From a virus: a stretch of DNA of 25,871 bases. Within the stretch, counting starts at the first letter, position 1. Each line of letters opens with the position of its first letter. The notes beneath the pieces were generated by a model. It was not told the DNA's origin. It did not search any database and saw only the letters and a list, made by a program, of their open reading frames with translations. Where the stretch lies: IMG/VR virus record IMGVR_UViG_3300042465_005782, positions 1-25,871 of that record; one strand, written 5' to 3'. The position numbers and the translations under genes are program-made. Positions 15,268 to 23,348 of this stretch are shown one piece after another.

Positions 15268-17571
15268 TTAAATTGGATAGTCAGCATCAGCAATGAAATG
15301 GTAATAAATTTGATCGTATGAAGTATATCCTTCACTCACATTTATTTTAATAGTATTTATTCTTGGTATGGCATTTATTGCTATACCACCAGATGCACTT
15401 CGTATTCCTCCAGCATATCCAACAGTACCATTTGTGTACCTTAATTCTCTTGTCGCTGTTTGATTATATGCTTCATTTGAAGATCCACTGTATGGTGAGT
15501 ATAATGTTATAGTAGGTGTTGTTCTCATGTGAATTGGTAATTCATGAACAACTGATGAATAATTTGGAAGAGTTACAAGATATGGAGTAGTTTCTGATGT
15601 TATGAATGTTGAAACTAATGTTGGTGTTCCTATTCTTTCTTCCCTTGCATATGTTGTATAATAATATTGTTGGCAATAATCTAATTGTTGGCCATATGGA
15701 ATAAAATGATGATTAGATATAGATGATGTTCCATATGAAGCATTGAATGAAGCTAAAGATACATAAACATTTGTTGAAATTGATTCAGATGCTTCATTTG
15801 CTTGAGTAATTAAAGGTATTAAATCAAGTCCAATTTCAGAATAATCATTCGCCAATGGTGTAACCGACGAAGATACTTCATCAACATAAGTTGTTATATT
15901 ATATTTTGCCCAGTTAGTAGTTAAATTTACAGTTCCCAATACTTTATAATCTAACAAAGAAGTTCCATTATATCTTGAGAGATATACTATAGCAGTATTA
16001 TAATTTGAATGTGATGTCTTAGCATAGAAACTAACTGTTACATTTTTCTTATCGACTGCTTTTGCATCTGGAATAACATGACCAACCATCATATGATCGA
16101 AGAAAGTATATCCAGGGTAACTAGCAGTAGTGATTCCAGCATAAGATGCTGCTGATGAACCTAAAGCCTTTATATCGACATAATAATTTGGACTTCCTTC
16201 TATTTCTGTCTGATAATCACTAAATGATTGTCTAGTTATATAAAAGTTCTTGAAACTGTCTCCACCAGTGACACCATCGTGTCTTCTCCATAGATCAGCA
16301 AATATAACATTCCCAGTTGATGTATAAGGCACATCTCTACCAATATTTGATCTCTGCCATACTTCAAAATTACCATTTATAAGAACATTTGGAGTTCCTG
16401 CTGATGACGATGAGGTAGAACGAAGATCAGTTGTTGATGAAGTAGTATAAGGCTTTTGTATATCAATTACTGAATAACCAGATGATACATCATAATTAAT
16501 AGCAATAAGAGGAAGAGTACCTGGTCTTGTCGTGGCTGAAATTAATTGAGGATTATCAGACCTATCTGAAAGATCAAACTCATCATTTAAATATGAACCA
16601 CCAACACCAGGTAATACTGATGTATATCCAGATAATTGTAAAGTAATATAAAGATTTGAACCAACTATAAATTTTTCAATCACAACACCAACAATATAGA
16701 CTTCTTCATCATTTCCAGCTCTACTATGGAACCAACCTCCATAATTTTTTCTATTACCTAAATCATCGACACCATTTATTGAAGTTGCATAAGACGGAGA
16801 AAATGACAACACATCACCAAGCAATATTTCTGAGTCTGCTGTTGAATAAAGTATAGTATTAAGAGAAAATACTATTTGATTTGAGCCAGAAGAACCATAA
16901 CTTGTGAGATCGTAATTTAAATAATTACCACGATAACTTAAAACTATACCTTCATTTAGAGTTAAACCCATCACTATTGGTTTAGAAACAGTACCAGTAG
17001 TTTGTGGTTCATCATCATCAATTTTTCCAGCATTTATGCTATCTAAAAAATAGATGCAACCAGCACTAAGACCTTGCCCATAAATTCCAGAAAAATCTCC
17101 AGTAATTTTACCAGCAATGGTTATAGTTGATGATGTGATTCCTCTTGAAGATAATAATCCTAATATTTCAGCATTTTCTGGAGTATTTGCTCTTGATGCT
17201 GTTAAACCCAATGCCTGTGTTGTTGAGTCTAAGTAAATTCTAACTGGTGTACCAAATGTATAACCAGAAGTTCCAGATGTAATACCAGTTGTCTGAATAT
17301 TAATATTTGGAATATTTACATTACTATTAAAAGTAATTGTATTATTAAATGTTAAAGGAGCTTGAATTATTCCAGATGTACCACCTATTGATAGTGATAA
17401 TTGGCCACTTGTATTAGTAGTTGCTAATATCCCATCTCCACTCGTTGCTCCATAAACCTTTAATAGATTTAATTTAGCAATAATATCATTATTTTCTTTA
17501 TTAAACCAATCATAAAAAGTAGCTGTTGAACCTAATGTTGAAATTACATATGTATTATTTGTAACTGGCAT
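15268..17571 (-). CDS. Tail fibre / adhesin with carbohydrate-binding-like C-terminus
   Basis: 767 residues. The N-terminal ~35 residues ('STATFYDWFNKENNDIIAKL') look like a short attachment helix. Residues ~102-218 form the domain shared with the 158-aa protein, and ~225-370 may be a diverged second copy. From 'LINGNFEVWQR' near 395 comes a jelly-roll-like domain of the kind widespread in phage fibres ('NGdF.vWQRG ... DLWRR'). It continues through 'VTVSFYAKTS' and the 'LDYCQQYYYT' segment near 630, and ends in 'YYHFIADADYPI', a usual closing strand of such fibres. The substrate is probably a surface glycan. It may replace T4 gp10-gp12 functions; that is inference from position. AAAGGTAAG is its ribosome site. 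Confidence 0.8.
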   Translation of the reverse strand: MPVTNNTYVISTLGSTATFYDWFNKENNDIIAKLNLLKVYGATSGDGILATTNTSGQLSLSIGGTSGIIQAPLTFNNTITFNSNVNIPNINIQTTGITSGTSGYTFGTPVRIYLDSTTQALGLTASRANTPENAEILGLLSSRGITSSTITIAGKITGDFSGIYGQGLSAGCIYFLDSINAGKIDDDEPQTTGTVSKPIVMGLTLNEGIVLSYRGNYLNYDLTSYGSSGSNQIVFSLNTILYSTADSEILLGDVLSFSPSYATSINGVDDLGNRKNYGGWFHSRAGNDEEVYIVGVVIEKFIVGSNLYITLQLSGYTSVLPGVGGSYLNDEFDLSDRSDNPQLISATTRPGTLPLIAINYDVSSGYSVIDIQKPYTTSSTTDLRSTSSSSAGTPNVLINGNFEVWQRSNIGRDVPYTSTGNVIFADLWRRHDGVTGGDSFKNFYITRQSFSDYQTEIEGSPNYYVDIKALGSSAASYAGITTASYPGYTFFDHMMVGHVIPDAKAVDKKNVTVSFYAKTSHSNYNTAIVYLSRYNGTSLLDYKVLGTVNLTTNWAKYNITTYVDEVSSSVTPLANDYSEIGLDLIPLITQANEASESISTNVYVSLASFNASYGTSSISNHHFIPYGQQLDYCQQYYYTTYAREERIGTPTLVSTFITSETTPYLVTLPNYSSVVHELPIHMRTTPTITLYSPYSGSSNEAYNQTATRELRYTNGTVGYAGGIRSASGGIAINAIPRINTIKINVSEGYTSYDQIYYHFIADADYPI

Positions 17572-17584
17572 TGCTTACCTTTGT

Positions 17585-18235
17585 TTATATTTTCTTACCA
17601 TTCATGAAATAATATTCATTAGCAATTTTTTGAACTATTGCTTTTGTGTTTGTTTGAAGATTCGCAAAACTAACATTTGTAACATTATGTTCAATACGAT
17701 ATGCACCTGGACTATTAGTGTTATATGATCCAGAAGAATTATCATTCAATCTATTGTCTGCTGAAGAAAAAATATCAGTTGTTGAAATTGAAAATCCAAT
17801 AAATCCATCAGCTGGATCACCAAATGAATTATATGATATTTCATTTGAAAGATAAATCCAATAATTTAAACCACTGATATGATTATATGAATACCATCCA
17901 GATGAAAATGTTATAGTTGATCCAGATACAGTTACCATGTCTGGTGATAATGGAATTGTTCCGTCCCATATTATTCCAGTGAAATCTGATATATCTGCAA
18001 TATTTTGTAATGCATATAATGTCCAATTAGACATCATAGTATTACTTAATTTATCTATTTTGTGATAAATATCTTGAATTTCATTTAATTCAGCGGCTTG
18101 TAATGCTAACCCAGGTGTGAATCCGATCAATATATAATTATCTTCTGTGTTTTCAAAAGAAGTAAATCTTGAGTAGAATGGTTTTCTACTCAAGGATGAT
18201 GGATTTGCAATATCTCCAAATATTTCGTTAGCCAT
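17585..18235 (-). CDS. Small baseplate-associated structural protein
   Basis: 216 residues. The N-terminus 'KPFYSRF', then 'ILIGFTPGLALQAAELNEIQ' near residues 36-55, is a recurring signature of baseplate or fibre-attachment proteins in T4-like and marine phages (an F-x-PG-x-x-LQA-x-EL-x-E-x-Q pattern). The remainder is Ser/Asn/Tyr-rich and beta-like. It lies between the gp8-like wedge and the first fibre, where T4 has gp9 and gp10, so it probably ties fibres to the wedge. It starts in a TAATG junction with AAGGGA upstream, preceded by a late-promoter-like octamer. Not equated to a specific T4 gene. Confidence 0.65.
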   Translation of the reverse strand: MANEIFGDIANPSSLSRKPFYSRFTSFENTEDNYILIGFTPGLALQAAELNEIQDIYHKIDKLSNTMMSNWTLYALQNIADISDFTGIIWDGTIPLSPDMVTVSGSTITFSSGWYSYNHISGLNYWIYLSNEISYNSFGDPADGFIGFSISTTDIFSSADNRLNDNSSGSYNTNSPGAYRIEHNVTNVSFANLQTNTKAIVQKIANEYYFMNGKKI

Positions 18236-20025
18236 TATAATCCCTTAATCATATTTATTCTAATTATTCTGGATAATGTACCAGATGTTGTTGTTAACTT
18301 TAGATCTCTTGAAGTTCTTTTTGTTTGTAATACTTTACCAGAATATTGTTTAAATGACGGTGATGAAATTACAGTATTTACAATGAATTCATTGTCACTT
18401 GAATCTGTAATTGCAGATAAAGAAGACAAGTTAGAATAATCTATTCCACTAACAGTTATTATAGATTCAAACGGTGATTGTGGATAATCAATAAAATATA
18501 ATTGATCATTAGATACATTCTGCAAAATTCTAGATGTATTTGTAGTTTTACTTACACCAGATACAATAGAATTTGCAGACCCTTTACCTTTACTTGGAAT
18601 AGTTGTGGGATTTCCAAGTGTTTCGTCACCAGGATAATAAACAGAAACCACAGAACCACCTGATTTTACTTTACTGTTATATGGAGATAATTCAGCTCCA
18701 GCAATAACAAGATCACCATTTGGTAATTCTTCTAAAGGATTAGATACTAAACCAAATAAATTTATAGTTTCTGGCAATGCTACAGCACTCGAATATAATT
18801 CATTTGTATCTATTCTTGTATCTACCATAACATTATTACAATTCAATACATCATATGGATCTATGTTTAATCCATCAATATTATCAAAATTAACATTAAT
18901 TGATGATAATAAAATATCAACAATGTTAGTATTTGTAAATATTGAATTAGATATACTCAAACTAATATCTCTGTAATTCGTTCCACCTGATTGAACTTCT
19001 ACACCTTCTACAATATATTTTCCATAAATATTTGTGTAGGTCAGGAATCTCATTGATGCTCCTGATCCAGTTGCTGATGTAATAGTAATTTGAGGATTTT
19101 GTATACTAACAACTAAATCATCACCAGTTATTCCTGATAAATCTAACTGTGCAGAAATAAGAGAACCATCATCTGGCCCATTGTTTGCTATTTCATATAA
19201 TGCATAATATGGAGATGAAGCTGGTAGTTTATTTTCTGAAATCAATCTTCCAATTAAATCAAACTTATCTTCAATTGTATAAGTTGAATTTACACTAGTA
19301 CCAGTTGGATAGAATTTATTGTAAAACTTAGGATTATCTGTAAAAAGTGTATAACACTCAGAACAATCACTAATAAAGGAGGTATATAAATCTCCTTTAG
19401 AATAATTTTCAAAACTTATACCAGATATTGGTAATTGATTATTATCTTTAAAATATAAAGCACATGATCCAGTTGCTGTTATATTGTTTAAACAAAATTC
19501 AGTCTGTGCAGTATATTCTGTAGAAAATGTTTGTTCTTCAAAAGTTTCAAATGATATAACAGGAATCCATTCAGTCTTAACAAATCTTAGCAAATCACCT
19601 GTTATTCTGTAAATGGGTAGCCAGGAATAACCATCTGGATATGATTGTATTCCATAACTGTGATTTGGAATATATGTTGAAGCATTTTGTCCTTCACGAT
19701 CTATTCTATTATATGCATTATTTTGAATACAAAGATAAACATTTCCATTTTCTTTATTCCATGCATAATATGAATTTGTATTTTGTTTGTTTGATTTCCA
19801 AGGATAGTAAATATTTCCAGATGACCATGGATTGTTATTAATAACACCTATAACGTCAGCCTTACTAACTTTCTTACTAAATGCCATATCTCTCCACAAA
19901 TCTATAGAAGATATTGTAGAAGTATCATCAGCAACACTATCTGATTGACCGACAAAAACATGTAGATGTTCGGTTTTTCCTATAGATGAAATATATGACT
20001 GAATATCTTTAGATTTTTTTAACAT
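18235..20025 (-). CDS. gp8: Baseplate wedge protein (gp8-like) with long C-terminal extension
   Basis: 596 residues from the ATG at 20023-20025; T4 gp8 is 334. That ATG makes a TAATG junction with the previous gene, so I prefer it to a TTG three codons upstream. The N-terminal ~150 residues follow gp8: 'HVFVGQSDSVADDTS', 'DLWRDMAFSKKVSKADVIGV', 'WSSGNIYYPW', 'NGNVYLCIQN' and 'DGYSWLPIYRI'. T4 gp8 is a wedge component beside gp7 and gp10. The extension (about 300-596) contains a 'GSGA...GG-T-x-Y' module near 325-365, common in phage structural proteins and probably a beta sandwich. It may be a binding platform for the fibre genes downstream. Confidence 0.83.
   Translation of the reverse strand: MLKKSKDIQSYISSIGKTEHLHVFVGQSDSVADDTSTISSIDLWRDMAFSKKVSKADVIGVINNNPWSSGNIYYPWKSNKQNTNSYYAWNKENGNVYLCIQNNAYNRIDREGQNASTYIPNHSYGIQSYPDGYSWLPIYRITGDLLRFVKTEWIPVISFETFEEQTFSTEYTAQTEFCLNNITATGSCALYFKDNNQLPISGISFENYSKGDLYTSFISDCSECYTLFTDNPKFYNKFYPTGTSVNSTYTIEDKFDLIGRLISENKLPASSPYYALYEIANNGPDDGSLISAQLDLSGITGDDLVVSIQNPQITITSATGSGASMRFLTYTNIYGKYIVEGVEVQSGGTNYRDISLSISNSIFTNTNIVDILLSSINVNFDNIDGLNIDPYDVLNCNNVMVDTRIDTNELYSSAVALPETINLFGLVSNPLEELPNGDLVIAGAELSPYNSKVKSGGSVVSVYYPGDETLGNPTTIPSKGKGSANSIVSGVSKTTNTSRILQNVSNDQLYFIDYPQSPFESIITVSGIDYSNLSSLSAITDSSDNEFIVNTVISSPSFKQYSGKVLQTKRTSRDLKLTTTSGTLSRIIRINMIKGL
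18252..18259 (-). promoter_or_regulatory. Candidate late promoter (AATAAATA)
   Basis: Minus-strand AATAAATA, matching the NATAAATA late motif reported for T4-like cyanophages. It ends 16 nt before the ATG of the 216-aa gene, leaving the AAGGGA ribosome site in the transcript. It lies in the end of the gp8-like coding region, and such octamers occur by chance in AT-rich DNA. Confidence 0.4.
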
Positions 20026-21218
20026 TAGTTGCAACCAGTACAGGATAGATTTTCGTTTGGGCTAGTAAAACCGTCAGCATAGCATAAAATAATAAAATCT
20101 TGTATATTTATATTACCAAAGGTATCTTCAGTGATTAGCTGATTCCAATTTGGGAATCGATGTGTAGGTCCAGTAAATCCAGAGTAACTAGCCCCACAAC
20201 AACCTACACAGGAAGTTATTCCATAGAAAGTATATCCATTTATAGTTCCTAAAGAACCATATGTCACATTAAGACGATATGGGGCATAGTTTGAGAGCAT
20301 TGGGTATTCACAAATAGTTCCCACCTCATCATCTGGTTCTGCTGGCTGAAAATCTGATAATTGTTTACCAAATATTAAATGTGTTCCAGCTGGATGGTTT
20401 GAAGCTCTATAAACTTGTTCTAGGTCATCATTATCATTATAATTTGACCCTACAAATACAAGATATGAGTAATCATGAAACCATGTTGTATCATGAAATT
20501 TTGAAAAATTCAAATAACTTCCAGATAGATCACCTTTTTCAAGATAACTACCAGTGTCACCTGTTCCAGTTCTAAAAGTGAAATTTGAGTCAGCAAATTT
20601 ACCACCATTTAGTCTTAATATAAATTGTTTCGGTATTTCAATTTCAATATCAGCTTCATCAATTACGAATAATGTAGTTAATAGCTTTCTAATACCATCT
20701 TCTGTTCCTTTTCGATGGTAAAAGTTTTTTCTTATTCCTATAAAGAATTTTTCTAATTCCGATCTTCCAACTGTTAATGAACTAGAATCAAATATTCCAG
20801 TAAATGATTCTGCGTATACGGCATACAAATTTTGTATTAGATTTTCTTTTGTTTTTCTTATATCAATGAGATCTAAAATATTATTTGAAAGACCATATTG
20901 ACCACCAGTAGAATTATCACAGTATAGCCAATCATAATATTTTTGTAAAAAATCATAGATTGTTAAAACAGTTTCTCCATTACCTTCACGTTCTGTTTTT
21001 TCTTTGATTACCCACAATGGAATAAATTTTGTAATATCAAATAAAGTACCACAAGTTTCTGTATTATTTGTATTAAATCTAGGATCATTCTCAACAAGAC
21101 GAGTTGCAGATGATGATTTATTTTGAGTTAATTCAATTTCTTGAATAACCAAATCAATCAATGCATTTACAGCATGATTATTATTTAATACTGCGTCTTG
21201 TATAAGATATGGTATCAT
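20025..21218 (-). CDS. Baseplate wedge, gp7 / tail protein I-like, short form
   Basis: 397 residues. The middle has the tail-protein-I pattern: 'FLQKYYDWLY' near residue 88, 'SELEKFFIGIRKNFYHRKGT' near 152-171 and 'EDGIRKLLTTLF'. In contractile systems this family (P2 gpI, T4 gp7 core) pairs with the J/gp6 protein to form the wedge, and here it directly follows gp6. T4 gp7 is 1032 residues, so this is a reduced version. The C-terminus carries 'CVGCCG' near 337 and ends in 'CTGCN', an unusual Cys cluster. It overlaps the gp6 stop by 4 bp (ATGA). The gp7 label rests on family and order, not on full-length similarity. Confidence 0.72.
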   Translation of the reverse strand: MIPYLIQDAVLNNNHAVNALIDLVIQEIELTQNKSSSATRLVENDPRFNTNNTETCGTLFDITKFIPLWVIKEKTEREGNGETVLTIYDFLQKYYDWLYCDNSTGGQYGLSNNILDLIDIRKTKENLIQNLYAVYAESFTGIFDSSSLTVGRSELEKFFIGIRKNFYHRKGTEDGIRKLLTTLFVIDEADIEIEIPKQFILRLNGGKFADSNFTFRTGTGDTGSYLEKGDLSGSYLNFSKFHDTTWFHDYSYLVFVGSNYNDNDDLEQVYRASNHPAGTHLIFGKQLSDFQPAEPDDEVGTICEYPMLSNYAPYRLNVTYGSLGTINGYTFYGITSCVGCCGASYSGFTGPTHRFPNWNQLITEDTFGNINIQDFIILCYADGFTSPNENLSCTGCN

Positions 21219-22951
21219 GTACCAGCCTCTATTACCTTATTAGATAAAATTGTAAATTTAGTATTCTGAGAAGTTATAAATTTATCATTTATAAAATTTA
21301 AATCAACTTGAATGTTTCCAGATGCTATATTGTATATTTCCAAAATACCCTTTTTAACATTAATTCTTCCATAATTTAATGATGAATTATAATTATATGA
21401 GCCTGTAGCTGATCTTACAAAAGTTTTAAGTTGTACGAATGTATCTAATTCATTAGTATTTGTAATTGTTGCTCTTAATTGTACTGTTCTACCATTTTTA
21501 TCTAAAAAAGGCTCAGTTACTGATTTAGTTGAACCTACTAAAATATTAAATTCATTTTCTAAATTTATAGTTACACCAGTTGTTGATGCATCTGTATATA
21601 TCTTATTATAGTTCATGATAACGTCTACAGAACGAACATTCGAGAAATTATTTAAAATATTTGTTTTTATTTGGGCTATATCAAAAGTAATATTATATTT
21701 ACTTATAATAGAATAATTTGAAATTAAATAATTTTTGATATTTGAAATTATTCTTTGTTTTGTAGATGATGATGTAATCTCTGGATTGAATTTCAATTGC
21801 ACATCATAAGTAAGATTGTCCGATGTGGATTGAACATATTCAGGAAGAATAGTAACAGCACATTTTGTTTTAAGATATGATATAAGATCTAATACATCTG
21901 ATGTCGGAATAGAATCAGTTGCAATAAAAACTCTTCCATATTTTGGTGGAAATAATTCATCGCCACCAAAAATTGAGAAGTTATCTTTTGATACATCAAA
22001 ACCTTTATTTCTTAAATATACAGTAGATATTGCTAAAAAGTCATTTTTTGTAATTGCTCTATTTTGTGCAGCAAAAAACTTAGGACCAATAAATTTTAAA
22101 TAATCTATATCTGGACCATTCAATCCACCAGATGATGTTTGTATAAGTTCAATATTATTGCTTGTTTCTTCAACATATTCAAAATTAACTATATTATTTG
22201 CAGCAGTTCCATTAGATGTCAAATAACTAATTCTTGTATTATATGAATCTAAAACTTCATTTCCAAGTGAATTTTCTTTACCAAACTGTATCTCAAATCC
22301 TGTCTCAAATCTTTCAACGAAATAACTAGTTTGACTTAAATTTTCGGTTGAATCTCCGATATTGTCTAATAAAGTCCACTGTCTCCAAACACCATCTCCT
22401 TCATCTATTTCAACAATTAATGTTGAAATATCAACGGTGTTATCTGCAATAAAATATGTTTGATTTGTATAATCTATTAGATTCGTTATAATTTTATGTT
22501 TTACAAGTTGACGGCCTTCGACAATTAATATATTATCGATGAAATCGTCAGCATTTACATCTGCCGCATAGTCTTGTAGAGTATAAAAATTGTATATGAT
22601 TCCAGAATCATTTTTTCCTGAAAATTGAGCAAATTGAGGAATATTTGGTGATCCACCCATTTTTACTTTTGCTCTAGCAGATGTTCTAGTTGGAACTGTT
22701 ACTCCTAATGGCTTTAAAAGAGAAATGATAGATTCTTCTCTTTGAGCTGAATCCAGAAACATTTCATTTGCCAACATATTGGAATAAAATGCGTAATACA
22801 TCGTATTGTAACTAAGAAGACTTACAATAGATTGTAAAACAGATCCTTCAAAATTATAATCTTTAAGGGTGTCTTGGGTTTTTAAAAATTCAGTAAGACT
22901 ATTTTTTATTTGTTCATAGCTAATAGAACCCAAATTAATATTATTTGACAT
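21215..22951 (-). CDS. gp6: Baseplate wedge protein (gp6, baseplate J-like)
   Basis: 578 residues (T4 gp6 is 660). gp6 forms the inner ring linking the wedges of the baseplate. Signature stretches are 'EGSVLQSIVSLLSYNTMYYA' near 40-59, 'ANEMFLDSAQREESI' near 62-76 and 'AKPLG/LKPLGV' type turn 'LLKPLGVTVPTRTSARA' near 79-95, all typical of gp6/J proteins. 'RAITKNDFLAI' near 298 is the usual J-family 'avT.~DY' site. It starts in an overlap with the gp25 stop, so sheath initiator and wedge are co-translated. Confidence 0.93.
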   Translation of the reverse strand: MSNNINLGSISYEQIKNSLTEFLKTQDTLKDYNFEGSVLQSIVSLLSYNTMYYAFYSNMLANEMFLDSAQREESIISLLKPLGVTVPTRTSARAKVKMGGSPNIPQFAQFSGKNDSGIIYNFYTLQDYAADVNADDFIDNILIVEGRQLVKHKIITNLIDYTNQTYFIADNTVDISTLIVEIDEGDGVWRQWTLLDNIGDSTENLSQTSYFVERFETGFEIQFGKENSLGNEVLDSYNTRISYLTSNGTAANNIVNFEYVEETSNNIELIQTSSGGLNGPDIDYLKFIGPKFFAAQNRAITKNDFLAISTVYLRNKGFDVSKDNFSIFGGDELFPPKYGRVFIATDSIPTSDVLDLISYLKTKCAVTILPEYVQSTSDNLTYDVQLKFNPEITSSSTKQRIISNIKNYLISNYSIISKYNITFDIAQIKTNILNNFSNVRSVDVIMNYNKIYTDASTTGVTINLENEFNILVGSTKSVTEPFLDKNGRTVQLRATITNTNELDTFVQLKTFVRSATGSYNYNSSLNYGRINVKKGILEIYNIASGNIQVDLNFINDKFITSQNTKFTILSNKVIEAGT

Positions 22952-23334
22952 TATCTTGTTCTCGCTATTTCTATTTTAAATGTATCTATTGTATTTAATG
23001 ATGTTATTGAATAAGATATCTCTACATCTACATTTTGATCAGAGGTTGTATATACAATATCAATCAATTTTATTCTAGGTTCATATTTATTAATTGCTAT
23101 CCGCAAATTTTGATCAACATAAAATTCTACCAATTCTGGATGTTCAAAAACAGAATTGTAGATATCAGTGCCAAAATTTCTTAAAAATGGTCTTTCCCCA
23201 AAATTTGTTAAAACAATATTTTTTATCGATTGTTTAATAGCATTATGATCTTTTCGTATGGCAAAATCACTAGTAAATGGATTTTTACTAATGAAAAAAT
23301 TTAAATCGGAATATAGATTTTTTTGTAATACCAT
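22951..23334 (-). CDS. gp25: Baseplate wedge / sheath initiator (gp25)
   Basis: 127 residues, against 132 in T4. gp25 sits at the base of the tail tube and templates the first sheath ring. The conserved 'EPR' motif is present in 'KYEPRIKLI' near 83-91. 'NFGERPFLRNFGTDIYNSVF' near 40-59 is the characteristic core, and 'DLNFFISKNPF' marks the N-terminus. Length and motifs leave little doubt. No obvious Shine-Dalgarno precedes the ATG. A late-promoter-like AATAAATA is only a few bases upstream, so the gene may be leaderless from that promoter or coupled to the preceding gene. Confidence 0.95.
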   Translation of the reverse strand: MVLQKNLYSDLNFFISKNPFTSDFAIRKDHNAIKQSIKNIVLTNFGERPFLRNFGTDIYNSVFEHPELVEFYVDQNLRIAINKYEPRIKLIDIVYTTSDQNVDVEISYSITSLNTIDTFKIEIARTR

Positions 23335-23340
23335 ATATTT

Positions 23341-23348
23341 TATTTATT
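23341..23348 (-). promoter_or_regulatory. Candidate late promoter (AATAAATA) before gp25
   Basis: Minus-strand AATAAATA at the end of the previous gene, followed by AATATATGG with the gp25 ATG 6 nt later. Transcription from here would give an almost leaderless mRNA. Chance occurrence is likely in such AT-rich spacers, hence low confidence. Confidence 0.25.

Noticed and set aside
20026-20034. TTG start three codons upstream for the gp8-like gene
   Set aside because: The ATG at 20023-20025 forms the TAATG junction seen repeatedly in this cluster; TTG has no supporting ribosome site.
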